The notes: a model not told the origin generated them from the letters alone. A stretch of 64,000 bases of DNA from Curtobacterium sp. UNCCL20 (GCF_900101675.1 NZ_FNKG01000004.1:310001-374000), one strand, 5' to 3'. Positions 48,236 to 60,744 are shown, numbered from the stretch's first letter. Program-made: numbers and translations.

Positions 48236-49606
48236 GTGATCGTCAGCTTCGCCAACCACTCCACCGCGCCGGTGAACCTCGGTGGGGCTGAGCGGTCTCT
48301 CCTCCGTTTCGTGGAGGACTGGCAGGCACAGGACCCCACGATGACCCCGACCTTCATCACGAAGGCTCCACGCGGCAAGTTCATCGAGGCCCTCGACGAG
48401 CGCGGCTGGTCGTACGACGCCCTGCGCTTCCGCGGGTGGGCGCTCCCGAGTCCGCAGCCCGCTCCGGCCGCCGAACGCGCCGCCTTCGCGACCGTCGACT
48501 ACGCCGCCGTGAACGCGATCATCCGGAAGTACGAGCGCGAGCGACCGGACCTCGTCGTGACGAACACGCTCGTCGCACCCTGGGCGTCGTTCGCCGCAGC
48601 GGTGCTCGGCATCCCCCAGGCCTGGTTCGTCCGTGAGTACGGCGACCTCGACCACGGTCTGCAGTTCCAAACGGGTCGTGCCGGCGTCCTCGGTGACATC
48701 GGTCTCATGTCCGGTGCGGTGATCACGAACTCCGAGGCGATGCGGGCCCACCTGGCGCAGTACATCCCCGCCGAGAAGCTCTCGGTCGCGTACCCGACGG
48801 TCGACACCGAGCGCCTCCTCGCGACGAGGGATGAATCGCCGGCCGTCGCGCCCTTCCCGCAGGCCGAGCCGGGCCTCCGCATCACCGTCGTCGGCCGTGT
48901 CGAGGAGTCCAAGGGCCAGCACCGTGTGATCGACGCCCTGGGCGCACTCCACCAGCGCGGCACCACGGCGAGCGTCTGCTTCGTGGGCAGCTGGAAGCAC
49001 CCGGGTGAGGACCAGCGTCTCGCCGCCCGCGCCCGCGCCCTCGGCGTCGCGGACCACGTGGTCTTCGCCGGCGAACAGCACGCGCCCGCCCCGTTCATCG
49101 AGGCCGCCGACGTCTGCATCACCCCCTCCACCATCGAGGCGTTCGGTCGCACCACCGCCGAGTACATGACGCTCGGCAAGGCCGTCGTCGCGACACGCCA
49201 GGGCGGCAGCGCGGAACTGATCGAGCCCGGCGTCACCGGCGCGCTGGTCGACGCCGACGACACGGCGGCTCTCGCAGACGCCCTCGCCGCGTACGCGGCA
49301 GACCCGGACACGGCCAGGAGGCACGGTGCGGCTGCCCCGGAACGTCTCGCCTCCGTCACGGGTGCGGGCCACGACAACCAGGCCGCGATCGCACGGCTCG
49401 TCGCGTTGGTCGGCACGGAGGGCTACCGACTCCCCCAGGCGGCGCGCTACTGGTTCGAACTGCCCGGTGCGTACGCGTCGCTCGGCGCGACGAGCGCCCG
49501 TGCCGCGGTGGGTCTGCTGGCGAACCGCGTGCGCTCGCGCTCCGGCGCCGTCGGCCGGCTCCTCGCCCGGCCGGGTGTCGTCGTCCGGAAGCTGGCCCGC
49601 CGGTGA
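48236..49606 (+). CDS. GT4-family glycosyltransferase
   Basis: 456 residues, GT-B. N-terminal domain opens with FANHSTAPVNLGGAERSLLR (the GGAE motif near the donor cleft) and PDLVVTNTLVAPW. C-terminal domain has ITVVGRVEESKGQHRVIDAL, VCFVGSW, and the donor-binding E-x7-E form TIEAFGRTTAEYMTLGKAVVA. A 60-residue C-terminal extension follows (LPQAARYWFELPGAY). GTG start at 48236; the stop overlaps the next start (GTGA). First gene of a three-gene run with a GT2 and a GT-C enzyme. Sugar specificity is not readable. Confidence 0.88.
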   Translation: MIVSFANHSTAPVNLGGAERSLLRFVEDWQAQDPTMTPTFITKAPRGKFIEALDERGWSYDALRFRGWALPSPQPAPAAERAAFATVDYAAVNAIIRKYERERPDLVVTNTLVAPWASFAAAVLGIPQAWFVREYGDLDHGLQFQTGRAGVLGDIGLMSGAVITNSEAMRAHLAQYIPAEKLSVAYPTVDTERLLATRDESPAVAPFPQAEPGLRITVVGRVEESKGQHRVIDALGALHQRGTTASVCFVGSWKHPGEDQRLAARARALGVADHVVFAGEQHAPAPFIEAADVCITPSTIEAFGRTTAEYMTLGKAVVATRQGGSAELIEPGVTGALVDADDTAALADALAAYAADPDTARRHGAAAPERLASVTGAGHDNQAAIARLVALVGTEGYRLPQAARYWFELPGAYASLGATSARAAVGLLANRVRSRSGAVGRLLARPGVVVRKLARR

Positions 49607-51057
49607 CCCGCGACCGCCGGCCGGTCACGATCGTCGTCCCGATCTACGACGACCTGCCCGGACTCGAACGCTGCATCGAGGCGCTGCTCGAGACGGTCGA
49701 CTTCTCGGTCGACCGGGTCCTGCTCGCGAACGACGTCGGTCCGCGCGTCGACGCGATCGAGGCCCGCGTGCTCGAACTCGTCGGCGACCACGAGGGGTTC
49801 GAGTACACGCGCAACCCGCGGAACCTCGGCTTCGTCGGCAACTGCAACCGTGCCGTCCTCGAGCTCGACCAGACCGGCAACGACGTGCTGCTCCTCAACA
49901 GCGACACCGTCCCGATGCCGGGCTTCCTCGACGAGATGACGGCCGTCCTCGAGTCCGACGACGTGATCGGTGTCGTCTGCGCGCGGAGCGACAACGCCAC
50001 GATCGCCTCGTTCCCGTACGCCCGACGGAACCCGCGCGCCACCCTCGCGCCGCGTCGCACCCGGGAGCTCCACGGCCGGACGAAGTACCTGCTCCCCCGG
50101 CACACCGTCTCCCCCGTGGCGATGGGCTTCTGCTTCCTCATCCGCCGCGAGATGGTCGATCGGTTCGGACTCTTCGACCAGGTCTTCTCCCCCGGCTACG
50201 GCGAGGAGAACGACTTCTGCCTCCGCATCAACGAGCACGGCTTCACATCCGTGCTGGCGAACCGCGCTCTGGTCCTGCACACCGGGTCGACGAGCTTCAG
50301 CGGTGACCGGGGTCCGTCGCTCCGCCTGGAGCACGAGCGCATCCTGCTCGAGCGGTACCCCTTCTACGCCGGCGCCGTCGCCCTCTTCCTGGCGCGCTAC
50401 CGCGATGCCGTCGACGTCTTCGCGGACGCGTTCCTGCCCGACGACGACGTCGTGCGCGTCGCCCTGCACGTCCCCGCCGAGCTGACGAACGAGGTGGTCG
50501 CGCGGGTCCTCAGCACCCTCGAGGCCGCCCCGGACGACGTCGTCGTGACGATCATCGTCGCGAAGTCGCAGATCCGCGTGGCACGCCAGGCGTTCCCGGG
50601 CGCTGCGATCGCCGTCGGGGGCCGTCCCCGGCAGATCTTCGACGTCGCGGTCGCCCTCGGCGCACTGACGACGTTCGCGCAGCTGTCCGCGCTGAACGCC
50701 AACGCCCCGCGCTGGATCCTCGTCGACCCCGTGTCGCACGACGTCCGCTGGTCCCAGGCGGTTGCGAACCACCGCGCCTCGGCCATCGACCGCATCCTGC
50801 GCCGCTTCGAGAACCAGAGCACCGCGTGGCATGACGGGGACGACCTGGTCCGGCTGATCCGGATGGCCGCGACGAGCGAGATCGACCCGGCTGCCCTCCG
50901 CGCTCGCTGGCACGCCGTCTCGGACATTGCCGAGGCGACCGGGCTGCTCGTGCACCGCGCGACCGTGTCGCTGCGTCGCCTCACCGCGCTCACCTTCGGC
51001 GCCCGGAACCCGCGCGTCGTCGCGCGCATCCGCGCGATCACCGGCCGCGGGGCCTGA
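49603..51057 (+). CDS. GT2-family glycosyltransferase (484 aa, paralogue at 28964)
   Basis: 484 residues, same length as the paralogue. GT-A domain 8-260: VTIVVPIYDDLPGLERCIEA, VLLLNSDTVPMPGFLDEM, CARSDNATIASFPY and GFCFLIRREMVDRFGLFDQV followed by FSPGYGEENDFCLRI. The central and C-terminal part has diverged from the paralogue. GTG at 49603 is coupled to the preceding gene; six bases separate its stop from the next start. It likely extends the same glycan backbone; donor unknown. Confidence 0.85.
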   Translation: MTRDRRPVTIVVPIYDDLPGLERCIEALLETVDFSVDRVLLANDVGPRVDAIEARVLELVGDHEGFEYTRNPRNLGFVGNCNRAVLELDQTGNDVLLLNSDTVPMPGFLDEMTAVLESDDVIGVVCARSDNATIASFPYARRNPRATLAPRRTRELHGRTKYLLPRHTVSPVAMGFCFLIRREMVDRFGLFDQVFSPGYGEENDFCLRINEHGFTSVLANRALVLHTGSTSFSGDRGPSLRLEHERILLERYPFYAGAVALFLARYRDAVDVFADAFLPDDDVVRVALHVPAELTNEVVARVLSTLEAAPDDVVVTIIVAKSQIRVARQAFPGAAIAVGGRPRQIFDVAVALGALTTFAQLSALNANAPRWILVDPVSHDVRWSQAVANHRASAIDRILRRFENQSTAWHDGDDLVRLIRMAATSEIDPAALRARWHAVSDIAEATGLLVHRATVSLRRLTALTFGARNPRVVARIRAITGRGA

Positions 51058-51063
51058 CCAGCC

Positions 51064-52503
51064 GTGCGGAACGGACTCGGGCGCCTGTCCGACGCACCGG
51101 CGCTGCGGCTGGGCGCCCTCGTCGTCGTGGCGGTGTGGGCGCTGTACCAGTGCTTCTGGAACCTGCTCGGGCACAACGTCCACGGCGACGAGTCCATCTA
51201 CGTCCGCGCCGGCTGGTCGTACCTGCACGGTGACTTCTCCGCCAACCGGGAGCACCCACCGACCGCCAAGTACCTGTTCGGTGCGGCGCAGTTCGTCTTC
51301 GGCCAGGGCGTCCTCGGGCCACGCATCGTGGTCGGTGTCCTGGTGCTCGCCGTCGGGGTCACCCTGTTCTGGTGGTTCCGACGTGAGCTCGGGTACTGGT
51401 CCGGACTGCTGGTCGCCGCCGTGTGGCTGCTCACGCCTCGCGCCTTCCTCGGCACCCGCGTCGACCGGTACGCGCTGCTCGACCCAGTCATGATCGCGTT
51501 CGCGGTCTTCGCCCTCGCGGTGGCCTGGGCGTGGATCCGGAGCGACCGCGTGTGGCTCGCTCCCCTGTCCGGCGTGCTGTTCGCGGTGTCCGTGACCTCG
51601 AAGGTCTCGACCATCGTCCTGTTGCCGGCGTTCCTGCTCCTCCCCCTGCTCTTCCGGCAGCCGTGGCGCATCCTGGTCGGCGGATCCGCGTGGCTGATCG
51701 CCTTCGTCCTCGCCACGGTCGCGCTCTACGCACCGATGGGGATGCGCTCAGCGATCGTGTACATGGTCCAGTTCCAGTACGGCCAGAACGAGCACGGGCA
51801 CCCGCTGTCCATCGCGGGGTCGGTCCACACCTTCGCGCCGTGGTGGGCGAACGCGTGGTTCCTCTGGTCCGGTGTCGGCGCGGTCACGACCACCGTGCTC
51901 GTGATCGGGCTGCTCGCGGCCCTGGTGCTGCGACCGGACCGACTGGTGGCGTACCTCGCCGTGGCCCTCGGCCTGCTCGTCGTCTTCTACACGGTGGTCG
52001 CACACATCGCGCTCGCCAACTACTACGCCGCCTGGATGCCGCTCCTCATCGCGCTGGCGGCGATCGGCATCACCCGCCTGGCGACCCGCACTCCACGCCC
52101 GATCGGCGGCGTCGTGACCGCGGTGCTCGTCGTCGCGCTCGTCGTGCCGTCGGCAGCGGAGAGCATCACGATCGCACGCACGCACCCGGACGGCATCGCA
52201 CGGGTCGACGCGTGGCTCGACAGGCACGGACGGGCGACTGGTGGCGTGCTGTTCGCCGCCGCCACGCCCACGCTCACCGACCCGTACTTCGCCGGCCGCG
52301 GCTCCATGGAGCCGGACGACGGTCCGTTCGTCGCGATCGTCGTCGGCGACGACCGGCGCTTCCCCCCGAGCGGCGAAGTGTCGACCTTCCTCGACGAGCA
52401 CGCCGACGAGCTCAGCCGCACGACGGTGGACGATTTCACCGTGTGGACGCCGCGGTCCGGCGTCGTCGAAGAGCGCGACGGCCGTCTGACCGTCGTCCGC
52501 TGA
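51064..52503 (+). CDS. GT-C membrane glycosyltransferase (PMT/ArnT-like)
   Basis: 479 residues, about eleven to twelve hydrophobic helices. The first extracytoplasmic loop carries the acidic HGDESIYVRAGW and REHPPTAKYLFG motifs typical of GT-C enzymes that use polyprenyl-phosphate sugars. C-terminal soluble segment about 385-479. It would decorate the exported glycan or a protein outside the membrane, consistent with its place after two cytoplasmic transferases. GTG start at 51064. Followed by a hairpin, so the last gene of the run and the right border of the glycan island. Confidence 0.85.
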   Translation: MRNGLGRLSDAPALRLGALVVVAVWALYQCFWNLLGHNVHGDESIYVRAGWSYLHGDFSANREHPPTAKYLFGAAQFVFGQGVLGPRIVVGVLVLAVGVTLFWWFRRELGYWSGLLVAAVWLLTPRAFLGTRVDRYALLDPVMIAFAVFALAVAWAWIRSDRVWLAPLSGVLFAVSVTSKVSTIVLLPAFLLLPLLFRQPWRILVGGSAWLIAFVLATVALYAPMGMRSAIVYMVQFQYGQNEHGHPLSIAGSVHTFAPWWANAWFLWSGVGAVTTTVLVIGLLAALVLRPDRLVAYLAVALGLLVVFYTVVAHIALANYYAAWMPLLIALAAIGITRLATRTPRPIGGVVTAVLVVALVVPSAAESITIARTHPDGIARVDAWLDRHGRATGGVLFAAATPTLTDPYFAGRGSMEPDDGPFVAIVVGDDRRFPPSGEVSTFLDEHADELSRTTVDDFTVWTPRSGVVEERDGRLTVVR

Positions 52504-52544
52504 CCCGCAGAGCGTCCCGACGGCCGTGGGGCCGGCCACGCACC

Positions 52545-52586
52545 GGCCTGGAGGCCCGTGGCGGCCCCGCCCCGCGCCTCCAGGCC
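52545..52586. terminator. CTGGAGGC-family hairpin between convergent genes
   Basis: 11-bp perfect arms GGCCTGGAGGC / GCCTCCAGGCC around a 20-base loop, between the GT-C gene and the phosphotransferase-like gene, whose 3' ends face each other. Same arm core as palindrome B at 24.1 and 24.3 kb; probably a bidirectional terminator. Confidence 0.65.
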
Positions 52587-52603
52587 GTCAGACCAGCGAG
52601 CCG

Positions 52604-53395
52604 TCAGACCAGCGCGTCGATGACGGGACGGTGACGGTCCGCCCCGTCCGCGTCCCACGCGTCCAACAGGACCAGCGTCGCGATGCGGAACGCGAGCGCG
52701 CGCACCAGCAGCTGCTCCCACTCGGCGACGCCGTCACCGAGTGCGCTCAGACGGTCGACGGGGAGGCCGTGCCAGCAGACCGCGTCCACCGCGGCGACGG
52801 CGGCGCCGAGCCCCACGGGGCGCCAGTACGGCGGCCAGTCGATGACGGCCGGCGGCTGCCCCGGGGCGAAGAGCACGTTGCCGAGCAGGTCCCCGTGCAC
52901 GAGCTGGGACGGCGAGGTGACCGGGCGGAACGCGGCGGCGAGCCGGTCGAGCGACGGGTCCCGCGGCAGCGGTGCCTCGTCCCAGGCCATGCGGTCGGCG
53001 CGGCTCCAGGCGTCGTCCGCGGCGTCGAGGAACGCCGGGCGCGCGAGGTCGGCGATCGCACGGTGGAAGGCGTCCCCGGCATGGATGACCTCGGCGACGC
53101 GGGTCTCGTCGGCGGTGGCGGGAAGCCACTCCCACGCCTCCCAGCCGCCGGCGTGCCAGCCGCCGTCCCGGGTGGCGACGGGCCGAGGGGTCCGGAACGC
53201 AGCGGTGTGCTCGAGCGTCGCGAGGAGGTCGGATCGCCAGGCGGCCTCGATCGGCTCGCCGTGCGGCCGGAGGACGATCGCTCCGGCTCGCCAGGTCAGC
53301 CCGCGGCCGCCGGTCAGGCGCTCCGGGGCCGACTCCCCTGCACCGAACGCGTGCAGCACGTCCGGGGCGGGCGCTGCGTCACCGGCACCACTCAC
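52604..53395 (-). CDS. Aminoglycoside-phosphotransferase-fold protein (TIGR02569-like)
   Basis: 263 residues. Shows the catalytic-loop motif LVHGDLLGNVLF (HGDxxxxN) and, as the metal-binding aspartate, VIDWPPYWRP in place of DFG. The N-terminal lobe is short with RLTGGRGLTWRAGAIVL. Matches by eye the conserved actinobacterial family TIGR02569; substrate unknown, no resistance role is implied. GTG at 53395 overlaps the stop of the 34-residue gene before it (GTGA). Lies downstream of dnaE in the same direction, so the three form a unit. Confidence 0.75.
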   Translation of the reverse strand: MSGAGDAAPAPDVLHAFGAGESAPERLTGGRGLTWRAGAIVLRPHGEPIEAAWRSDLLATLEHTAAFRTPRPVATRDGGWHAGGWEAWEWLPATADETRVAEVIHAGDAFHRAIADLARPAFLDAADDAWSRADRMAWDEAPLPRDPSLDRLAAAFRPVTSPSQLVHGDLLGNVLFAPGQPPAVIDWPPYWRPVGLGAAVAAVDAVCWHGLPVDRLSALGDGVAEWEQLLVRALAFRIATLVLLDAWDADGADRHRPVIDALV

Positions 53396-53496
53396 GGGGT
53401 GCGGAGCACCTTCGCCATCGGCCGGCCCTTCGCGACCTCGTCGACGAGCTTGTCGAGGTACCGGATCCGCGTCCCGGGGATGCGGTGACCGGGCAT
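53392..53496 (-). CDS. Small conserved-looking protein of 34 residues between dnaE and the phosphotransferase gene
   Basis: ATG at 53496 to TGA at 53392; begins MPGHRIPGTRIRYLDKL and ends VLRTP, basic with a short amphipathic helix. Support: a strong AGGAAGGGA ribosome site seven bases before the ATG, start 13 bp after the dnaE stop, and a GTGA overlap with the next gene. No family is recognised. It may be a coupling leader peptide or a real small protein. Confidence 0.6.
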   Translation of the reverse strand: MPGHRIPGTRIRYLDKLVDEVAKGRPMAKVLRTP

Positions 53497-53509
53497 GTCC
53501 GTTCCCTTC

Positions 53510-57043
<3,534 letters not shown>

Positions 57044-57513
57044 GGAACCTCCGGTTCGAGGAGCTGCTGCGGGGCGTGAACAGCCTAACCGCGACCGCCC
57101 ACATTCCCGGGCGCGTCGAGCGCGTTCCCGATGCGGTGGGCGCGCCGCGGGTCGGGCGCGGTCCGGCCGAGGATGCGCTCGCCGGCTGCCCGAACGGGCG
57201 CCTTCGGCCGGGTGTGCGCGCGGCCGAGGGTGCACGACACGCCGCGCGCCGATCGCCGAGCGGGCAGAAGGCGTCGCATCCCAGCGCCGAACGGGCCACA
57301 TCGTGCCCGTTCGCCCCACGCAGCCACTCCGACGCGCAGCAGCTCGACGGGCCGTTCGGCACCACGCGGCGCCAGTGGCACCGCCGACCCCGCAGTCGGT
57401 CGGTGCCGGTGCCCCGGCGGCATCGGGTCGCGCTGTCGGGTGACCAGGGACCGTCGGACCACGCGCGGCGGCCAGACGGTCCGGCTCAGCCGATCCGTCG
57501 GCTCGACCCCGGA

Positions 57514-57557
57514 CGGACTGGAGGCGCGTGGCGGCGCCGACCCATGCCTCCAGTCCG
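57514..57557. repeat. CTGGAGGC-family hairpin upstream of dnaE
   Basis: 12-bp perfect arms CGGACTGGAGGC (57514-57525) and GCCTCCAGTCCG (57546-57557), 20-base loop. Confidence 0.75.
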
Positions 57558-57608
57558 GAGGTACCAGGCCCGCGCACGGTGACGGACGAGAGCAGACGGC
57601 ACGCAGCC

Positions 57609-57850
57609 CGCCGAGCGGGCAGGACACGCCGCGCGTCGCCCGTCGAGCGGGCGGAAAACGCCGCGCCGCGGCCGCGAGCGTGACGGATGTTGCCCGCTCG
57701 GCGAAGCCGGCCACCGGCCTCGCCTCCGCGGGGCCGTCGAACGGCCGCCGCGTCGAGCGGGCAGGACACGCCGCGCGTCGCCCGTCGAGCGGGCGGAAAA
57801 CGCCGCGCCGCGGCGGCGAGCGTGACGGATGTTGCCCGCTCGGCGAAGCC
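57609..57850. repeat. Pair of 97-bp direct repeats (period 142 bp), each able to fold
   Basis: Copies at 57612-57708 and 57754-57850 differ at about one base. Each begins CGAGCGGGCAGGACACG, repeats CGAGCGGGC once inside, and ends with TGCCCGCTCGGCGAAGCC, so the start and end pair (13 bp in copy 1: 57609-57621 with 57691-57703). They lie between the rluD-like gene's 3' end and dnaE. Confidence 0.85.
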
Positions 57851-57901
57851 AGCCCCGACCCCGACCCCGCCGGCCCCGACCCCGACCCCGGCCGGCCGCG
57901 C

Positions 57902-58825
57902 CTACGCGGCGCGGATGCGCTCGAGCGCCCGCTGCAGGTCGTCGGGGTAGGACGCCTCGTACTGCACCCACTGCCCGGTGCGCGGGTGCTCGAAGCCGAG
58001 TCGCACCGCGTCGAGCCACTGCCGCGTCAGCCCGAGCTCCTCGGCGAGCACCGGGTCGGCGCCGTACATCGTGTCGCCGACGAGCGGGTGCCGTGTCGCC
58101 GCCATGTGCACCCGGATCTGGTGGGTGCGCCCGGTCTCGAGGTGCACCTCGAGCAGGGTCGCGGAGCGGAACGCCTCGAGCGTCGCGTAGTGCGTGACGC
58201 TTGGCTTGCCGTCGGCCGTGACCGCGAACTTCCAGTCGCTCGAGGGGTGTCGGCCGATCGGCGCGTCGATCGTGCCGGACGTCGGGTCCGGGTGCCCCTG
58301 CGCGAGCGCGTGGTAGACCTTGTCGACCGTCCGCTCCTTGAAGGCACGCTTGAGGTGCGTGTACGCGAGCTCGGTCTTCGCGACGACCATCAGGCCGGAG
58401 GTCCCGACGTCGAGCCGGTGCACGATACCCGCGCGCTCGGCGGCACCGGAGGTCGCGATGGTGAACCCGGCCGCGGCGAGTCCGCCGGGGACGGTCGGGC
58501 CGTCCCAGCCCGGTGACGGGTGCGCGGCCACGCCGATCGGCTTGTCGACGACGACGATGTCCTCGTCGTCGTGCACGACCGTCATGCCGGGGACCTCGAC
58601 CGGGATGATCCGCGGCGCTTCCTTCGGGGTCCACTCGACCTCGAGCCACGAGTCGGCGTGCAGCCGGTCGGACTTGTCGACGACGACGCCATCGACGCGC
58701 ACACCACCGGCCGCCACCACGTCGGCCGCGAACGAGCGGCTGAACCCGAGGAGCTTCGCGATGGCGGCGTCGACGCGCTCACCGGCGAGCCCGTCGGGGA
58801 CGGGCAGGGAACGGCTCTCGCTCAC
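57902..58825 (-). CDS. rluD: RluA/RluD-family 23S rRNA pseudouridine synthase
   Basis: Isomerises uridine to pseudouridine in large-subunit rRNA. 307 residues. N-terminal S4-like RNA-binding domain ([21 protein letters not shown]), catalytic domain with the Asp in [17 protein letters not shown], then [10 protein letters not shown]-type signature in [24 protein letters not shown] at 58825 overlaps the lspA stop (GTGA). RluD rather than RluC is by convention for the gene next to lspA; target positions cannot be read from sequence. Confidence 0.93.
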   Translation of the reverse strand: MSESRSLPVPDGLAGERVDAAIAKLLGFSRSFAADVVAAGGVRVDGVVVDKSDRLHADSWLEVEWTPKEAPRIIPVEVPGMTVVHDDEDIVVVDKPIGVAAHPSPGWDGPTVPGGLAAAGFTIATSGAAERAGIVHRLDVGTSGLMVVAKTELAYTHLKRAFKERTVDKVYHALAQGHPDPTSGTIDAPIGRHPSSDWKFAVTADGKPSVTHYATLEAFRSATLLEVHLETGRTHQIRVHMAATRHPLVGDTMYGADPVLAEELGLTRQWLDAVRLGFEHPRTGQWVQYEASYPDDLQRALERIRAA

Positions 58826-59505
58826 GTCGCGTCGTGCCCGAGCGAGTCGGAGCCGAGGGCGTCACGTCCGTCACGCGGTGCGCGCTGGTCGTCGGCCACC
58901 GTCCGGGAGGCGCCGTGGTCGTCCGTCGTGGAGGCCGCGGTACCGTCGCGGGTCGCCGCAGCGTCCGCAGCGCGCTGCCGCTTCGCCGACAGGGCACGGG
59001 AGCCGTCGAGGTTCACGCCGAAGATGACGAGCAGGACGAAGATCACCATGCTGACGCAGATGAACGAGTCGGCGATGTTGTAGATCGCCGGCATCATCCA
59101 CGGCGTCGAGATGAAGTCGACCACGTGCCCGCGGCCGAAGCCGGGCTCACGGAAGAGCCGGTCGAGCAGGTTGCCGAGCGCCCCGCCGAGGAGCATGCCG
59201 AGCACGAGTGCCCACCACATCGAGCGGATGCGTCGGGCGAACACGATGATCGCCACGACCACCGCGGTCGAGACGATCGAGAAGATCCACGTCATGTTGA
59301 CCGCGAACGAGAACGCCGCCCCGGGGTTCCGCACGTAGAGGAACTGCAGGGCGTTCCCGAGGACGGGGACGACGGTGCCGTACGGCAGGTTGGCGACGAC
59401 GAGCGCCTTCACGCCCTGGTCGAGCGCCACCACGACGACAGCGGCGAAGGCCAGTGCCGCGATTGCGCGGACACTGACCTTCGCTCGTGATGCTGGTCGC
59501 GACAA
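58822..59505 (-). CDS. lspA: Lipoprotein signal peptidase
   Basis: Aspartic membrane protease that cleaves prolipoproteins at the lipobox. 227 residues: four helices; catalytic aspartates in GNLLDRLF and [15 protein letters not shown]. After about residue 170 there is an unusual hydrophilic Asp/Arg/Ala tail of about 55 residues, absent from most members. TTG start at 59505, two bases after the wag31 stop, is the only plausible start. The two lipoproteins in this window (ctaC, the osmoprotectant-binding protein) are natural substrates. Confidence 0.93.
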   Translation of the reverse strand: MSRPASRAKVSVRAIAALAFAAVVVVALDQGVKALVVANLPYGTVVPVLGNALQFLYVRNPGAAFSFAVNMTWIFSIVSTAVVVAIIVFARRIRSMWWALVLGMLLGGALGNLLDRLFREPGFGRGHVVDFISTPWMMPAIYNIADSFICVSMVIFVLLVIFGVNLDGSRALSAKRQRAADAAATRDGTAASTTDDHGASRTVADDQRAPRDGRDALGSDSLGHDAT

Positions 59506-59507
59506 CG

Positions 59508-60191
59508 TCAGTTGCCGAAGCCCTGCGCCGATGCCGGCGCCGGGGTGAGACCGGACTGCTCGGTGCCCGAGCCGTCCAGCTCAGCGAGCTGCCCCTGGAT
59601 GTAGCTCTTGAGCTGCGCACGGTAGTCGCGCTCGAAGGTGCGGAGCTCGTCGATCTTGCCCTCGAGCTGACGCTGCTCCTGCTCGAGCACCGCGACACGC
59701 TGACGGTTCGTGTTCTCGGTGTCGGCGATGATCTGGCGCTGCTTGGCCTCGGCCTCGGAGACGAGGCGGGCGGCCTGGGCGGTGCCTTCGGCGATGAGCG
59801 CGTCGCGCTTCTCGACACCCTCGCGCACGTGCTCCTCGTGGAGACGGCGGGCGAGCGTGAGGAGGTTCGTCGTGCCCTCGGTGTCCTCGTCGGCCGGGAC
59901 CGTGCTGGCCGGCGCTGCGGCTGCGACCGGAGCGGGCTCCGGGGCGGCGGCCACGGGGGCGGGCTCCGGCTCGGGCTCGGGGGTCGGAGCGGGCTGCTCG
60001 TCCTGCGCCGGTTTGGGCGCCGACTCGGCTGCCTGCAGGCGCTGACGGAGCTCGTCGTTCTCGGCCGTCAGGCGGCGCAGCTCGACCACGACCTCGTCGA
60101 GGAAGTCGTCGACCTCGTCCTGGTCGTAGCCCTCGCGGAACTTCGTCGGCTGGAACCGCTTGTTGACTACGTCTTCCGGCGTCAAAGCCAT
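59508..60191 (-). CDS. wag31: Polar-growth protein Wag31/DivIVA
   Basis: Membrane-curvature-sensing coiled-coil protein that directs polar wall growth in actinobacteria. 227 residues: N-terminal DivIVA lipid-binding domain (MALTPEDVVNKRFQPTKF, then GYDQDEVDDFLDEVV), a Pro/Ala/Glu-rich linker at about 65-105, and a long coiled coil to the end (RLVSEAEAKQRQIIAD). ATG at 60191 with GAGG nine bases before. 184 bp upstream probably hold its own promoter; a TACATT hexamer there is only a weak -10 candidate. Sits in the conserved division cluster. Confidence 0.95.
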   Translation of the reverse strand: MALTPEDVVNKRFQPTKFREGYDQDEVDDFLDEVVVELRRLTAENDELRQRLQAAESAPKPAQDEQPAPTPEPEPEPAPVAAAPEPAPVAAAAPASTVPADEDTEGTTNLLTLARRLHEEHVREGVEKRDALIAEGTAQAARLVSEAEAKQRQIIADTENTNRQRVAVLEQEQRQLEGKIDELRTFERDYRAQLKSYIQGQLAELDGSGTEQSGLTPAPASAQGFGN

Positions 60192-60375
60192 TGCCGTCAC
60201 CTCAATAGAACTGCTGAACGTGTGGAACCGTCTCGGTGCGACCGAATGTACCAGTCGCGCCGTGCGGTGCGGATGCTGCGCCGGAGCGAGCATCGATCCC
60301 GACCACCGTACACCGACGGTGCCCGTGAACCGTGACCATGCCGTGGGCGTGGCGCGTGTCGCGGAGGGAATCGAG

Positions 60376-60672
60376 TCAGAAGGAACGCGCGAGCGCGTTG
60401 ACGATCACCCGGAGGATGATCACCACGAGCATGACGATCGTCCACCCGAAGTCGAGCGCCACCGGCCCCATCCGCATCGGCGGGAGGAGCCGGCGGACGA
60501 AGCGGATGGGCGGGTCGGTGACGGTGTAGACGATGTCAGCGACGACGAGCATCGCGCCGCGAGGACGCCACGAGCGGTTGTACGCCTGCACGATGTCGAA
60601 CACGAACCGCCCCCACATCACGAAGAAGTAGAGGAGGAGTGCGAAGGACAGGATCCCGAGGATCAGTGACAC
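60376..60672 (-). CDS. YggT-family membrane protein
   Basis: 98 residues with two transmembrane helices (LILGILSFALLLYFFVMWG and GWTIVMLVVIILRVIVNAL) separated by a cytoplasmic loop with the family motif VTDPPIRFVRRLLPPM. Located between sepF and wag31 as in most Gram-positive genomes; thought to affect division or osmotic response, but no activity is known. GTG at 60672 without a clear ribosome site. Confidence 0.9.
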   Translation of the reverse strand: MSLILGILSFALLLYFFVMWGRFVFDIVQAYNRSWRPRGAMLVVADIVYTVTDPPIRFVRRLLPPMRMGPVALDFGWTIVMLVVIILRVIVNALARSF

Positions 60673-60744
60673 TGTGGGGGCTCGCTCGACTCGGGCGTGG
60701 GCGTCCGGGGACGCTCACACAGGGCGGGTGAACCGGGGGCCGGC

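Larger units (their letters stand above)
57044..57901. other. 858-bp gene-free region with hairpins and repeats upstream of dnaE
   Basis: No frame here looks like a protein: long open frames exist on both strands only because of high GC. It holds a hairpin at 57288-57313 (CGAACGGGC / GCCCGTTCG), a CTGGAGGC-family hairpin at 57514-57557, the 97-bp repeat pair, and a (GACCCC)-like microsatellite at 57851-57895. The dnaE promoter must lie here but was not identified. Confidence 0.7.

Noticed and set aside
52604-53395. Aminoglycoside resistance gene
   Set aside because: The fold matches phosphotransferases, but the sequence resembles a conserved housekeeping-associated actinobacterial family and sits in a dnaE unit.
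57085-57769. Long open frames on both strands in the region before dnaE
   Set aside because: They cross hairpins and the 97-bp repeats, have no recognisable domain and no start signal; treated as non-coding.
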